Shown piece by piece: positions 49,993 through 59,840 of a stretch of 64,000 bases of DNA. The translations under genes and the position numbers were made by a program. This DNA comes from Paracoccus mutanolyticus. Lineage in GTDB: Bacteria; Pseudomonadota; Alphaproteobacteria; Rhodobacterales; Rhodobacteraceae. Where the stretch lies: NCBI RefSeq assembly GCF_003285265.1, contig NZ_CP030239.1:1178001-1242000 (forward strand), in the 5' to 3' direction. Numbering within the stretch: position 1 is the stretch's first letter; the number at the start of each line of letters is the position of its first letter. A model generated the notes under the pieces. It searched no databases. It was not told the DNA's origin and worked only from the letters and a program-made list of their open reading frames with translations.

Positions 49993-51890
49993 ATGTTCAT
50001 CTGGGTGCCGATTTCCACCACGCGGCCGGCCGGGATGCGGAAATAATCCGAGGCCCCGGCCGCGTTGCGGGCCAGCGCGATGAACAGCTTGCCCTGCCAG
50101 CCCGGCACGCGCGAGCGGGTCGAGATGCGGATGCGGCGGCGCGACAGGATGAACGAGGTCGCCATGATGTCGAATTTCCACCCCTGCTTGCGGCATTGCA
50201 GCAGGGCCTGAGGCACGTCGGGGTCCTCGGCATAGCCGTAAAGCAGGGTGACGCGGCGGAAGCGGTCGTTGATGTCCTCGATCCGCACGCGGTCGCGGAT
50301 GGGCACGCGCGGCACCTCGGCCGTCTGGATCGTCAGGATGACGTTCTGTTCGTGCAGCGCCTTGAAGTGCTTGAGGCTGTGCAGCATGGCCGCCGGCGTC
50401 AGGTCCGGGTTCGAGGTCAGGAACACCGCCGTCCCCGGCACGGTGCCGATCGAGGCCGATTTCTCGATCTGGCCCAGCAGCGTGTCCAGCGGCAGCTCGG
50501 CCTCGCGGTCCTTGCGGGCGATGATGGCACTGCCGCGGATCCAGCTCGCCATGACGATCAGCATGATGCCGGCGATGCCCAGGGGGACGAAGCCGCCCTC
50601 GGCCACCTTGATCAGGTTCGCGCCCAGGAAGGTCAGGTCCAGCGCCAGAAAGGGCAGCATCATGCCCACCGACAGCCACAGCGGCAGCTTCCAGTGCTTG
50701 CGCGCCACGATCATCGCCAGGGTGGCCGTGATGACCATGGTGCCCGTGACGCTGATCCCGTAGGCCGAGGCAAGGCTGGAGGAGGAGCCGAAGCCCACGA
50801 CCAGCGCCAGCACGGCGAACATCAGCCACTGGTTGACGCCCGGCAGATAGATCTGGCCCTGGTGCTGGTCCGAGGTGTGGCGGATCTTCATGCGCGGCAG
50901 CATGTGCAGCTGCACCGCCTGCTGGGTCAGGGAAAAGGCGCCGGTGATGACGGCCTGGCTGGCGATGATGGTGGCCAGCGTCGCCAGCACCACCACCGGC
51001 AGCAGCGCCCAGGCCGGGAACAGCAGGAAGAAGGGGTTCTCGATCGCCTCGGGGCGCGACAGGACCAGCGCGCCCTGGCCGAAATAGGTCAGCAGCAGCG
51101 CGGGGAAGGCCACGAACAGCCAGGCGAGCTGGATCGGTCTTTTGCCGAAATGGCCCATGTCGGCATAAAGCGCCTCGGCCCCGGTGACGGCAAGGAACAC
51201 CGCGCCCAGCACGATCAGCCCCAGCTTGCCGTTTTCCAGGACGAAGCGCAGGGCGTGGACCGGGTTGATCGCCGACAGCACCTCGGGGTCCTGCATCATC
51301 CAATGCGTCCCCGCCGCCGCCATGACCAGGAACCAGACCAGGGTGATCGGGCCGAAGAACCGGGCCACGGCCTCGGTGCCCCGGTTCTGGACCAGGAACA
51401 GCACCACGATGATGGCGATGGCGATGGGCTCGATGAAGGGCTCGACCTCGGGTGTGACCAGCTTGAGCCCCTCGACCGCCGAGAGGACCGAGATCGCGGG
51501 CGTGATCGCGGCGTCGCCGTAAAACAGCGCGGCGCCCACCATGCCCAGGATCAGGATGGCGCGGTTCGGTCGGCCCATGGCGCGCTGCGCCAGGGCCAGC
51601 AGCGACAAGGTGCCGCCCTCGCCCTCGTTGTCGGCGCGCAGAAGGATCAGGACGTATTTCACCGTCACGATCAGGATCAGCGCCCAGACGATCAGCGACA
51701 GGACGCCCAGCACGTCCTCGCGCAGGACCTGGCCGTGGCGGGCGCCTGCGGCCAGCATCGCCTCGCGGAAGGCGTAAAGCGGCGAGGTGCCGATGTCGCC
51801 ATAGACCACGCCGATGGCGGCCAGCGACAGCGGCAACAGCCCCGGGCGATGCGCCGTCGTGTCCTCGGCATGGGTGTCCAGACTGGCCAT
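49989..51890 (-). CDS. kup: Kup-family potassium:proton symporter
   Basis: An intact frame of 633 residues from MASLDTHAEDTTAHRPGLLP. The classic Kup N-terminus follows: LSLAAIGVVYGDIGTSPLYA, FREAM, then about twelve membrane helices (GGTLSLLALAQRAMGRPN, GMVGAALFYGDAAITPAISV, GVFLAVTGAEALYADMGHFG-type) and a cytosolic C-terminal domain from about residue 455. It takes up K+ with H+. The start at 51890 was chosen because AAGGATGG lies at ribosome-binding distance; an ATG three codons upstream (51899) would lie on top of that sequence. Convergent with the AbrB-like gene and divergent from the KdpD-like kinase. Confidence 0.95.
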   Translation of the reverse strand: MASLDTHAEDTTAHRPGLLPLSLAAIGVVYGDIGTSPLYAFREAMLAAGARHGQVLREDVLGVLSLIVWALILIVTVKYVLILLRADNEGEGGTLSLLALAQRAMGRPNRAILILGMVGAALFYGDAAITPAISVLSAVEGLKLVTPEVEPFIEPIAIAIIVVLFLVQNRGTEAVARFFGPITLVWFLVMAAAGTHWMMQDPEVLSAINPVHALRFVLENGKLGLIVLGAVFLAVTGAEALYADMGHFGKRPIQLAWLFVAFPALLLTYFGQGALVLSRPEAIENPFFLLFPAWALLPVVVLATLATIIASQAVITGAFSLTQQAVQLHMLPRMKIRHTSDQHQGQIYLPGVNQWLMFAVLALVVGFGSSSSLASAYGISVTGTMVITATLAMIVARKHWKLPLWLSVGMMLPFLALDLTFLGANLIKVAEGGFVPLGIAGIMLIVMASWIRGSAIIARKDREAELPLDTLLGQIEKSASIGTVPGTAVFLTSNPDLTPAAMLHSLKHFKALHEQNVILTIQTAEVPRVPIRDRVRIEDINDRFRRVTLLYGYAEDPDVPQALLQCRKQGWKFDIMATSFILSRRRIRISTRSRVPGWQGKLFIALARNAAGASDYFRIPAGRVVEIGTQMNI

Positions 51891-51949
51891 GTGATCCATC
51901 CTTGGAACCGGGTCCGTCCCCGGCAAGGGCGCAGGATGCCGCGAGGCGG

Positions 51950-51999
51950 CGTAAAGGTTCGAGGGGGATTTCGCCCCGCCGCGTAAGGAATTCGTAAAG
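51950..51999. promoter_or_regulatory. Phased CGTAARG repeats between kup and the KdpDE-like genes
   Basis: CGTAAAG (51950), CGTAAGG (51982) and CGTAAAG (51993) lie in the same orientation, 32 and 11 bases apart, about three and one helical turns. Direct repeats with 11-base phasing are the usual sites of OmpR/PhoB-type regulators, such as the KdpE-like protein encoded 1.6 kb away. The sites lie 60-110 bases upstream of kup. Confidence 0.5.
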
Positions 52000-52084
52000 A
52001 CGGTGGACAAGCGGCCCGGCTTGCCGCCAGATCGCGGGCATGGACCGCATGGAGCCGCCCCGCCTGCCGGAGGATCGCTACCGG

Positions 52085-53553
52085 ATGACCGCGCCCACCC
52101 TGGGAGGGTTCGCGGGGGCGGCGGCCATCCTGATGGCGGCGGCGGTGATCGTCGGTTCGGCCCGCCATGTGCTGCCCGAATCGGTCGCGATCCTGCTGTT
52201 CCTGACGGCGGTGCTGATCTCGGCCGCGGGCTTCGGCTTCTGGGTCGGGATCATCAGCGCGGTGGGGGCGCTGGCCGGCTTCAACTTCATGATGGACCGT
52301 TTCGGGCTGTCGATCCCCTCGGCGCAAATGATGCTGTTCATCTTCCTGCTGGCGGCAGCGGCGGGGGCGCTGATCTCGGGGCGGCTGCGCGAGCAGGTGG
52401 ACGCGGCGCAGGGCCGGGCCGCCGCGCTGGAGGTGCTGTCGCGCGTCTCGACCGACCTGGCGCTGGCCGGATCGCAGGCCGAGGTGGCCAGGGTCGCCGT
52501 GCGCCACCTGAACGCCCTGGCGCACGGGCCCGCCGTGGCCTTGGCCCCGGTCGGGGGCCAGTTGCGCCTGATCGCGGCCGAGCCGCAGGACTATCTGCCC
52601 GAGGCGAGCGAGCTTGAGGCCGCGGACGTGGCCTTCCGGCGGGGCCGGCCCGAATTCGCCTCGGCCCAGGGCTGGAGCGGGTCGCGGCTGACCTTCTATC
52701 CGGTGGGGACGGGCGGGCCAGGGCATGGCCCGGTGCTGGGCCATGCCCGCATCCCGCAGGACCAGCGCGACCACGGCTGGCGCGAACAGGCCATCGGGTG
52801 ATCCTGCGCCAGACCGGCCAGGCCCTGCAGCGCCTGGCCCTGACCGAGGAGGCCGAGGCCGAGCGCCGCCGCGCGACCAGCGAGGAGATGCGCGCCGCCC
52901 TGCTGGCCTCGCTGTCCCACGACCTGCGCACGCCCCTGGCGACGATCCTGGGATCGGTGACCACCCTGCGCGAACTGGGCGGAACGCTGTCGCCTTCGGC
53001 CCGGACCGACCTGCTGGCCGCCATCGAGGAGGAGGCCGAGCGGCTGGCCCGCTATGTCGAGAAGCTGTTGCAGCTGACGCGGCTGCAATCGGGGATGGAG
53101 GTCAACATGGCCTGGGTGGATGCCGGCGACGCGGCCCAGGCCGCCGTCGCGCGCGCCCGTCGGTCCTGGCCCCAGGCCCGGATCGAGGCCGAGGTCCCGC
53201 CCCTGCCGATGCTGCGGGCCGAGGCCGGGCTGCTGGAACAGGCGATCTTCAACCTGATCGAGAACGCGGTGAAATACGCGCCCGGCCCGATCCGGGTGTC
53301 GGCCGGGGTGCAGCCGGATGGCTGGCTGGCCCTGTCGGTCGCGGACCAGGGGCCGGGCCTGCCCGGGCCGGTGGCGGAATGGCTGGCCTCGGACGCGATG
53401 GCGCGCCCGCCGCAGGGCGCGGGGCTGGGCCTGCCGATCAGCAAGGGCATCGCCGCCGCGCTGGGGGGCCGGCTTGTCGCCCGGCGCGGTCCCGGCGGTG
53501 CCGGGGCGGTGATCGAGATCCTGTTGCCGGTGCCGCCGGCGCGCGGCGCATGA
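52085..53553 (+). pseudogene. KdpD-like sensor histidine kinase lacking the N-terminal KdpD/USP domains, one frameshift
   Basis: About 490 residues after repair. A DUF4118 module with four membrane helices (RHVLPESVAILLFLTAVLIS, GFGFWVGIISAVGALAGFNF) is followed by a GAF-like region. The frame breaks near 52799 by one missing base (REQAI to VILRQTGQALQRLAL). HisKA follows, with LLASLSHDLRTPLATILGSV (phospho-His), then HATPase with LIENAVKYAPGPI and GAGLGLPISKGIAAALGG. Full KdpD has a further 400 N-terminal residues, absent here. The start at 52085 has GGAGG upstream; 52040 (MDRMEPPRLP) is the alternative. It overlaps the response regulator by ATGA. Confidence 0.87.
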
Positions 53554-54230
53554 CCCGGCAGACGGTCCTGATCGTCGACGACGAGCCCCAGATCCAGCGG
53601 TTCCTGGGCCACGCGCTGACGGCCGCCGGCTATGACACGCTGTCGGCCGCGAACGGGCACGAGGCCCTGGCGCTGGCCGACAGCCAGGACCCCGACCTGA
53701 TGATCCTGGACCTGGGCCTGCCCGACATGAACGGCAAGGAGGTGATCGAGCGGCTGCGGCTGCGGTCCGACATGCCGGTGATCGTGCTGTCGGCCCACGA
53801 CCAGGAGATGGAAAAGATCATGGCGCTGGACCTGGGCGCCGACGACTTCGTCCCCAAGCCCTTCGGCATCGGCGAGTTGCTGGCCCGGCTGCGGGTCAGC
53901 CTGCGCCCGCGCCGCGCCGCCCGGCCCGAGGCGATCCGCCAGGACGGGCTGGTCATCGACCTGGACGCCCACCAGGTCAGCCGCGACGGCGAGGTGCTGC
54001 GCCTGACCCCCAAGGAATTCGACCTGATGGCCGCGCTGGCGCTGAACGCCGGCCGGGTGATGACGCACCGCAAGCTGCTGGGCCAGGTCTGGGGACCGGC
54101 GCATGTGGACGATGTGCCCTATCTGCGGGTGTTCATCGGCCAGCTGCGCCAGAAGCTGGAACGCGACCCGGCCCGGCCGGAACTGATCCTGACCGAGCCG
54201 GGTGTCGGCTATCGCTGGGCCCAGCCCTAG
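53550..54230 (+). CDS. KdpE-like OmpR/PhoB-family response regulator
   Basis: A 226-residue intact frame. Receiver domain: TVLIVDDEPQIQRFLGHALT, LMILDLGLPDMNGKEVIERL (phospho-Asp), VIVLSAHDQE and DDFVPKPFGIGELLARLRV (conserved Lys). The winged-helix output domain has RLTPKEFDLMAALALNAGRV, HRKLLGQVWGPAHVDDVPYL and LRQKLERDP. The sequence is closest in style to KdpE. It is translationally coupled to the kinase. No kdpFABC genes are nearby; the adjacent K+ system is kup. Its stop TAG is in the CTAG shared with the convergent LLM gene. Confidence 0.93.
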   Translation: MTRQTVLIVDDEPQIQRFLGHALTAAGYDTLSAANGHEALALADSQDPDLMILDLGLPDMNGKEVIERLRLRSDMPVIVLSAHDQEMEKIMALDLGADDFVPKPFGIGELLARLRVSLRPRRAARPEAIRQDGLVIDLDAHQVSRDGEVLRLTPKEFDLMAALALNAGRVMTHRKLLGQVWGPAHVDDVPYLRVFIGQLRQKLERDPARPELILTEPGVGYRWAQP

Positions 54231-55237
54231 CGCCAGCCAAGCGCCGGGGCGACGTGTTTCAGGATGCTTTCCAGCACATGGGTGTTGTAGTCGACGCCCA
54301 GCTGGTTCGGCACGGTCAGCAGCAGGGTGTCGGCCTCGGCGATGCCTTCGTCGGTGCGCAGTTCCTCGATCAGCTTGTCCGGCTCGGCCGCATAGCCCCG
54401 GCCAAAGATCGAGCGGGTCTGCTCGATGAAGCCGACCTGGTCCTGTTCCTTGCCGCGGCCGAAATACATCCGGTCCATGTCGTTCATCAGCGGAAAGATC
54501 GAGCGGCTGACCGAGACGCGGGGCTGGCGTTCGTGGCCGACCTCGGCCCAGGCCTCGCGATAGGCGCGGATCTGCTCGGCCTGCTGGACGTGGAAGGGCT
54601 TGCCGTTCTCGTCGTCCTTCAGCGTCGAGCTTTGCAGGTTCATGCCCATCTGCGCCGCCCAGCGGGCGGTGGCGTTCGACCCCGCGCCCCACCAGATGCG
54701 GTCGCGCAGGCCCGGGCTGTAAGGCTCCAGCCGCAGCATCCCGGGCGGGTTCGGAAACATCGGGCGCGGGTTCGGCTCGGCAAAGCCGTGGCCCGGATGA
54801 CGTTCAGGAACACCTCAGCGTGGCGCCGCCCATGTCGGCATCGCTTTCGACCTCGGCCGGCTGATAGCCGAAAAGGTGGTCAGCCGACGCCTGCCGGGCG
54901 AGCCGCGCGAGATTCCAAGCTGCAGCCGCCCGCCAGAGATCAGGTCGGCGCTGCCGGCGTCCTCGGCCATGTACAGCGGGTTTTCATAGCGCATGTCGAT
55001 GACGGCGGTGCCGATCTCGATCGCCTTGGTGCGCGTGCCGACCGCCGCCAGCAGCGGAAAGGGCGAGCCGAGCTGGCGGGCAAAGTGATGCACCCGGAAA
55101 TAGGCACCGTCCGCGCCCAGTTCCTCGGCAGCGATGGCCAGGTCGATGGATTGCAGCAGCGTGTCCTGGGCGCTGCGGGTGGCCGAGCCACGGTCGGGCG
55201 ACCAGTGGCCAAAGGACAGGAAACCGATTTTCTTCAT
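54227..55237 (-). pseudogene. LLM-class flavin-dependent oxidoreductase, frameshifted
   Basis: Start MKKIGFLSFGHWSPDRGSAT at 55237. The N-terminal half (SIDLAIAAEELGADGAYFRV, HHFARQLGSPFPLLAAVGTR, RYENPLYMAEDAGSADLISG, LQLGISRGSP) is of the luciferase-like LLM type. Several one-base changes between about 54800 and 54900 carry the reading through pieces such as RHAEVFLNVIRA and FAEPNPRPMF. The C-terminal half MFPNPPGMLRLEPYSPGLRD to LTVPNQLGVDYNTHVLESIL then runs to 54227. The substrate is unknown. The start overlaps the LysR regulator stop (ATGA), so regulator and enzyme are one transcript. Confidence 0.87.
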
Positions 55238-56161
55238 GATCTTTCCTTGGCTTCGCCCTGCCAGGGCGGCGTCTTCAGTTCGGCCGCCAGGTGGTCGATG
55301 AACCGGCGCAGCTTGGCGGGCATGGGGGATACGGGGGGCCAGACGGCGACGATGGGCATCCGGCGGGCCGGATAGCCGGGCAGCACGCGTTCCAGCGTGC
55401 CCTGGGCCAGCGCGGGGGCGGCGATGAAGCCGGGCAGCATCGCCAGCCCCAGGCCCTGGATCGCCATGCAGCGGATCGCCTCGCCATTGTTCAGCGACAT
55501 CCGGCCGGTGACCAGGGGCGAGACGAAACGGTCGCGGTCCTGAAACTGCCAGAGCTGGCTGTTCGGCATATGGCTGTAGCCGATCACCGGATGGTCGCGC
55601 AGGTCGGCCAGGGTCCGCGGGCGGCCGTGGCGGTCCAGATAGGCGGGGCTGGCGACGGCCAGGCTTTCGTCCTCGCACAGCTTCCTTTGCATCAGGGCCT
55701 TGTCGCGCATCTTGCCGATGCGGATGCCGACGTCGAAGCCCTCGCGCGCCAGGTCGCGGGTGCGGTCGTCGTAATCGACGGTGATTTCCAGATCGGGGTT
55801 GGCCTCGGCAAAGCGGGCGATGATCGGGCCCAGGTGCAGCACGCCGAAGCTCATCGGCGCGGCGATGGACAGGCTGCCGCGCAGGGGCGTCAGGCCGTCC
55901 ATGTCCCAGGCCGTCGCCTCGGCCGCGGCGACCAGTTCGGTCAGCGCGGGGCGCAGCCGTTCGGCCAGGCGCTGCGCCGCCTCGGTGGGCGTGATGCGGC
56001 CCGCGTTGCGGCGAAACAGGGCAGCGCCCAGCGTGGTCCAGATCGGCGATGCGCTTGCTGACCACCGATTTCGAGAGGTTCAGCCGCGCCGCGGCGGCGG
56101 TCACGGTGCCCAGTTCCATCACCGTCAGGAAGGTTTCGAGGTCGTCGAGATCGTAGCGCAT
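55234..56161 (-). pseudogene. LysR-family transcriptional regulator, one frameshift
   Basis: N-terminal winged helix MRYDLDDLETFLTVMELGTV, TAAAARLNLSKSVVSKRIAD. One frame change near 56030 follows, then ALFRRN-type sequence and the effector domain: LRGSLSIAAPMSFGVLHLGP, VGIRIGKMRDKALMQRKLCE, ALAQGTLERVLPGYPARRMP. About 305 residues after repair, the normal LysR length. It is divergent from the VOC dioxygenase (137 bases between starts) and coupled to the LLM oxidoreductase. Control of both by an aromatic or quinone inducer is a reasonable inference. Confidence 0.9.
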
Positions 56162-56297
56162 GGCCCCAAGATAGGGTGCCCGGGAACCCGCCGGAAGCCC
56201 CTGATGTTCGGCTGGACCGAACGCGAGGTTCGCATCCGCCGCGCTGGCGGAAACGGCCCGGGTGCCCAGATTGGTCGCAACGAAAGGAGGAGCCATC

Positions 56298-57237
56298 ATG
56301 CAGCTCACCGGAATACACCATCTGACGGCGATCACCGCCAAGGCATCCCAGAACAAGCGGTTCTATACGGACACGCTGGGCCTGCGCCTGGTCAAGAAGA
56401 CCGTGAACCAGGACGATACCAGCGCCTATCACCTGTTCTATGCCGACGGGCTCGCCTCGCCCGGCACCGACCTGACCTTCTTCGACTGGCCGGCGGCGCG
56501 CGAACGGCGCGGCACCCGCTCGATCAGCCGCACCGGGCTGCGGATCGGCAAGGACAGCTTCGACTTCTGGGCCGGCCGGCTGAACGACGCGGGGCTGACG
56601 GTCGGAACCGTGGGTCAGCTCGATGGCCGCACCAGCCTGGATTTCGAGGATCCCGAGGGCCAGCGTTTCCGCCTGACCGAGGACGACAGCACTGCGGCGA
56701 ACCCCTGGGCGAAATCGCCCGTGCCGGCGGATCACCAGATCCACGGGCTGGGGCCGATCACCATCTCGGTTCCCGACCTTGCCCCGACCGAAGCGGTGCT
56801 GACCCGGGTCATGGCCATGCGCAGGACCCGCGACTATGCCAGCCCCGACGGGCAGGGCACCGTCCATGTCTTTGAGATGGGCGCGGGCGGCCCGGCGGCG
56901 GAATTGCATGTGGCGGTCCAGCCCGACCTGCCGGTGGCCCGCCAGGGTGCGGGCGGCGTCCACCACGTCGCCTTCCGGGTGCCCGATCATCCGACGATCC
57001 ACCAATGGGCCGAGCGGCTCAAACAGATGCGGGTGCCGAGTTCGGGCGAGGTCGAGCGCTACTATTTCGCTCGCTTTACTTCCGCGAACCGGCGGCAACC
57101 TGTTCGAGATCGCGACCGACGATCCGGGATTTGCCGTGGACGAACCGCTGGACGCCCTGGGCGAACGCCTGTCGCTGCCCCCCTTCCTGGAAGGCCGGCG
57201 CGACCAGATCGAGGCCGGGCTGAAGCCGCTGGACTGA
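56298..57237 (+). pseudogene. VOC-superfamily ring-cleaving dioxygenase (MhqO/PcpA-like), short frameshifts near the C-terminus
   Basis: About 313 residues, two VOC modules. [20 protein letters not shown] begins with the first metal ligand His in [25 protein letters not shown] is the family block. In the second module [20 protein letters not shown] gives the second His and [12 protein letters not shown] the Glu ligand. Two missing bases near 57070-57095 ([13 protein letters not shown] reconstructed) break the frame. Relatives open hydroquinone rings or act in quinone detoxification. AAAGGAGGAGCC is a strong ribosome binding site. Divergent from the LysR regulator. Confidence 0.87.
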
Positions 57238-57270
57238 ACGAACGCAGGGCCGCCGGACCGACCGGCGGCC

Positions 57271-57963
57271 CTATTCCGCGGCCTGGCAGGTCCGGTGCAG
57301 CCGTTCGATCTCGGCCGCGACCAGCTTTTGCAGGTGCCACAGGTTGCGGTCGTGGATGCCGAATTCCTCGAGATGGCGGACGGTGTTGAACAGGTATTCC
57401 GCGCAGGATCCCACCGGCCCGCAGGCCGGGGCCAGGATGCCCGCCACCTGCTCCAGCGGCAGCCGGCTGAGGATGCGCGGCCCGTGCGGCCCGGCCCAGA
57501 ACACCATGACCCGGCGCGGCCCCTCGGCCGTGCGGACCCGGATCCAGCGCACCATGTCGCGGTTTTCGCGGAAGCGGATCTCGCGCCGCAGCATGCGGCG
57601 GATCTGGTCCAGCCGGTCCTCGGCGCGCACGCGATAGATCACCCCGTCGCAGCGCCCGCCGCGTTCCAGCGCCATCATCAGCCCCATGTGCTGGGGCGAG
57701 CCGCGCCAGCGGTGCATCTTGAGGCAGAACGAACGGTGCCAGCCATAGGCGCTGGCGCGGCAATGATCCTCGGCGTCGAAATCGGGCTTCCAGATCAGCG
57801 AGCCATAGGCAAAGACCCACAGCGGGTCCGCGCCGCACTGGCGGTCGTAGTCCTGCGCCAGGGCGTCCAGCTCGGCCTCGGTCATCTCGGTCCAGCCGGG
57901 TTCGTGGCCAAGGTCCGGTTCCGGGCGCAGGGTCAGGGCGACCAGTTCGGGTGTCAGCGTCAT
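57271..57963 (-). CDS. ChaC-like glutathione-specific gamma-glutamylcyclotransferase
   Basis: A 230-residue frame from [20 protein letters not shown] (58002 is an upstream alternative). The substrate-binding loop [15 protein letters not shown] (YGSLIW) is diagnostic. [31 protein letters not shown] and [16 protein letters not shown] are typical of bacterial ChaC. The enzyme cleaves glutathione to 5-oxoproline and Cys-Gly. It lies head-on to the VOC dioxygenase with 33 bases between stops, in a neighbourhood that also contains a glutathione S-transferase. Confidence 0.92.
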   Translation of the reverse strand: MTLTPELVALTLRPEPDLGHEPGWTEMTEAELDALAQDYDRQCGADPLWVFAYGSLIWKPDFDAEDHCRASAYGWHRSFCLKMHRWRGSPQHMGLMMALERGGRCDGVIYRVRAEDRLDQIRRMLRREIRFRENRDMVRWIRVRTAEGPRRVMVFWAGPHGPRILSRLPLEQVAGILAPACGPVGSCAEYLFNTVRHLEEFGIHDRNLWHLQKLVAAEIERLHRTCQAAE

Positions 57964-58208
57964 CCGCCGCCGGCCGGGTCCGTGGTCTGCTGGGCGCGTC
58001 ATCGTCGAATTCGTCCTGGATCGGGTCGTGCGGGGCAGCAGGGCCCCGCCCCCAAGGGAAGGTCATGCGCGCGCCGGTTTCAACCCTTTTCGCGCGTTTT
58101 CGCCCCTCACATTCCTGCGCTGCGGCGGAAACGGTCATTCCCGGCCTTGCGGGGCCCGCATCGGCTGGGGCAGCCTTGAACGCACGGTCTTTCCTGCACG
58201 AGGCGCCC

Positions 58209-59837
58209 ATGACCCTTCCCGGCACGCTGACCAACCCGCCGCTGGCCGTGGGACTGGCCGGGCTTCTGGACTGGAGCACGGCCCAGCCCCTGCTGGACCA
58301 TTTCAAGCTGGCACGACCCTGGACCGGGACCGTGGGCGGCCGGTTCGGCGCGCTGTCCTTCGACGATCTGCGCGCGCAGGGGGTCATCGACCCGCAGGGC
58401 TGGCCGCTGGCCGTGCCCGAGGGGGTCGAGGCGGTCTCGACGGTGCTTCTGACCGAACTGCACGCGGGCGCGCAGGACCTGGCCGGGCGCTACCTGCTGA
58501 CCTGGCAAGGCGAGGGCGAGATCGCGCTGAAGGGCGCAACCGCGCAGGCGCCGCAGGACGGCGGCATCGCCTTCGATTTCCGGCCCGACCCCCAGCGCGC
58601 GCTGGGGCTGGACATCACCCGGATCACGCGCGGGCCGATCCGCGACATCCGCGTGGTGCAGCTGGACAACCTGTCCCGCCATCGCGACGGGCAGCTGTTT
58701 CGCCGCGAATGGCTGGACCGGGTGCGCAACTATCGCCTGCTGCGCTTCATGGACTGGATGTTCACCAACAACTCGGTGCAGGCGGAATGGGCCGACCGGC
58801 CGCGCCTTGAGGATGCCTTCTATACCTGGCGCGGCGCCCCGGTCGAGGTCATGGTCGCGGCGCTGAACGAGGTCGGGGCGGACGGCTGGTTCTGCGTCCC
58901 GCACCTGGCCTCGGCCGACTGGCTGCGGCGCTTTGCCACGGTGGTGCGCGACGGGCTGAACCCGGGGCTGCGCGCCTGGTACGAATATTCGAACGAGATG
59001 TGGAACATGCAGTTCGGCCAGACGCAATGGGCCATCGAACAGGCGCGCGGGCTGTGGCCCGCGCAGGGCGACGGGTTCATGCAGCTTTATGCCGCGCGGT
59101 CCGTCGCCATGGCCGAGGAACTGGACCGCATCCACGCCGCCGATCCGGGACGCTGCGTCAAGGTGATCTCGACCCACACCCATTGGCTGGGGCTTGAGGG
59201 GGCGGCGCTGGACGCCCCGGACTGGCGCGCCGACCATCCGCTGAAGCCCCCGCCCTACCGGCATTTCGACGCCTATGCCGTCTCGGGCTATTTCGACGGC
59301 GGCATCGACCGCGCAGAGAACGTGCCCGCGATCCGCGCGTTGCTGGAGCGGGGCGAGGCCGCCGCCCGCACGGCGCTGCGCGACCAGATGCTGCACGGCG
59401 GCTGGCCCGAAAGCGGGCGGACCATCGCCAGCCTGCGCCAGACCTGGGATTACCACGCCGAGATCGCCCGCCGCCGCGGCCTTGCCCTGGTCATGTACGA
59501 GGGCGGCAGTCATATCACGCCCCCGGCCCCGGCGCTGGCCGATCCGGCGCTGGCCGAATTCTACCAGCGTTTCAACTATTCGGCCGAGATGGGGCAGGTC
59601 TATACCGCCGCGCTGGACGAATGGGCCGCCGCCGGGGGCAGTCAATTCAACCAATTCGTGGAAAGCGACCGACCCAGCCCCTTCGGTTACTGGGGCCTGC
59701 AGCGCCACCTGGGCGACGAAAATCCCCGCTGGGCGGCGGTCGACACCTGGAATCGCGGCCATCAGGGCCAGGACGACCGGGGCGGGTCGGATTTCGTCGG
59801 AGGATACGAAATGGACAATAACTCATCCGGAGGTTGA
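58209..59837 (+). CDS. Glycosidase-like ('cellulose-binding'-annotated) protein of unknown substrate
   Basis: A 542-residue frame from MTLPGTLTNPPLAVGLAGLL. The central LRFMDWMFTNNSVQAEWADR, LNEVGADGWFCVPHLASADW and AWYEYSNEMWNMQFGQTQWA have the strand-acid arrangement of a TIM-barrel glycosidase (clan A-like), with acids at NEMW and, later, LVMYEGGSHITPP. Rhodobacteraceae proteins with this EYSNEMWN motif are usually annotated cellulose-binding or hypothetical. Unusually, I see no signal peptide. The last dozen residues (GGYEMDNNSSGG) are of different character and the DNA becomes AT-rich there, so the true C-terminus may be altered. Confidence 0.65.
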   Translation: MTLPGTLTNPPLAVGLAGLLDWSTAQPLLDHFKLARPWTGTVGGRFGALSFDDLRAQGVIDPQGWPLAVPEGVEAVSTVLLTELHAGAQDLAGRYLLTWQGEGEIALKGATAQAPQDGGIAFDFRPDPQRALGLDITRITRGPIRDIRVVQLDNLSRHRDGQLFRREWLDRVRNYRLLRFMDWMFTNNSVQAEWADRPRLEDAFYTWRGAPVEVMVAALNEVGADGWFCVPHLASADWLRRFATVVRDGLNPGLRAWYEYSNEMWNMQFGQTQWAIEQARGLWPAQGDGFMQLYAARSVAMAEELDRIHAADPGRCVKVISTHTHWLGLEGAALDAPDWRADHPLKPPPYRHFDAYAVSGYFDGGIDRAENVPAIRALLERGEAAARTALRDQMLHGGWPESGRTIASLRQTWDYHAEIARRRGLALVMYEGGSHITPPAPALADPALAEFYQRFNYSAEMGQVYTAALDEWAAAGGSQFNQFVESDRPSPFGYWGLQRHLGDENPRWAAVDTWNRGHQGQDDRGGSDFVGGYEMDNNSSGG

Positions 59838-59840
59838 CTG

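Noticed and set aside
49002..52050. Long frames on both strands over the AbrB-like and kup genes, up to about 1,090 codons.
   Set aside because: They mirror the codon periodicity of the real membrane-protein genes and contain no recognisable domains.
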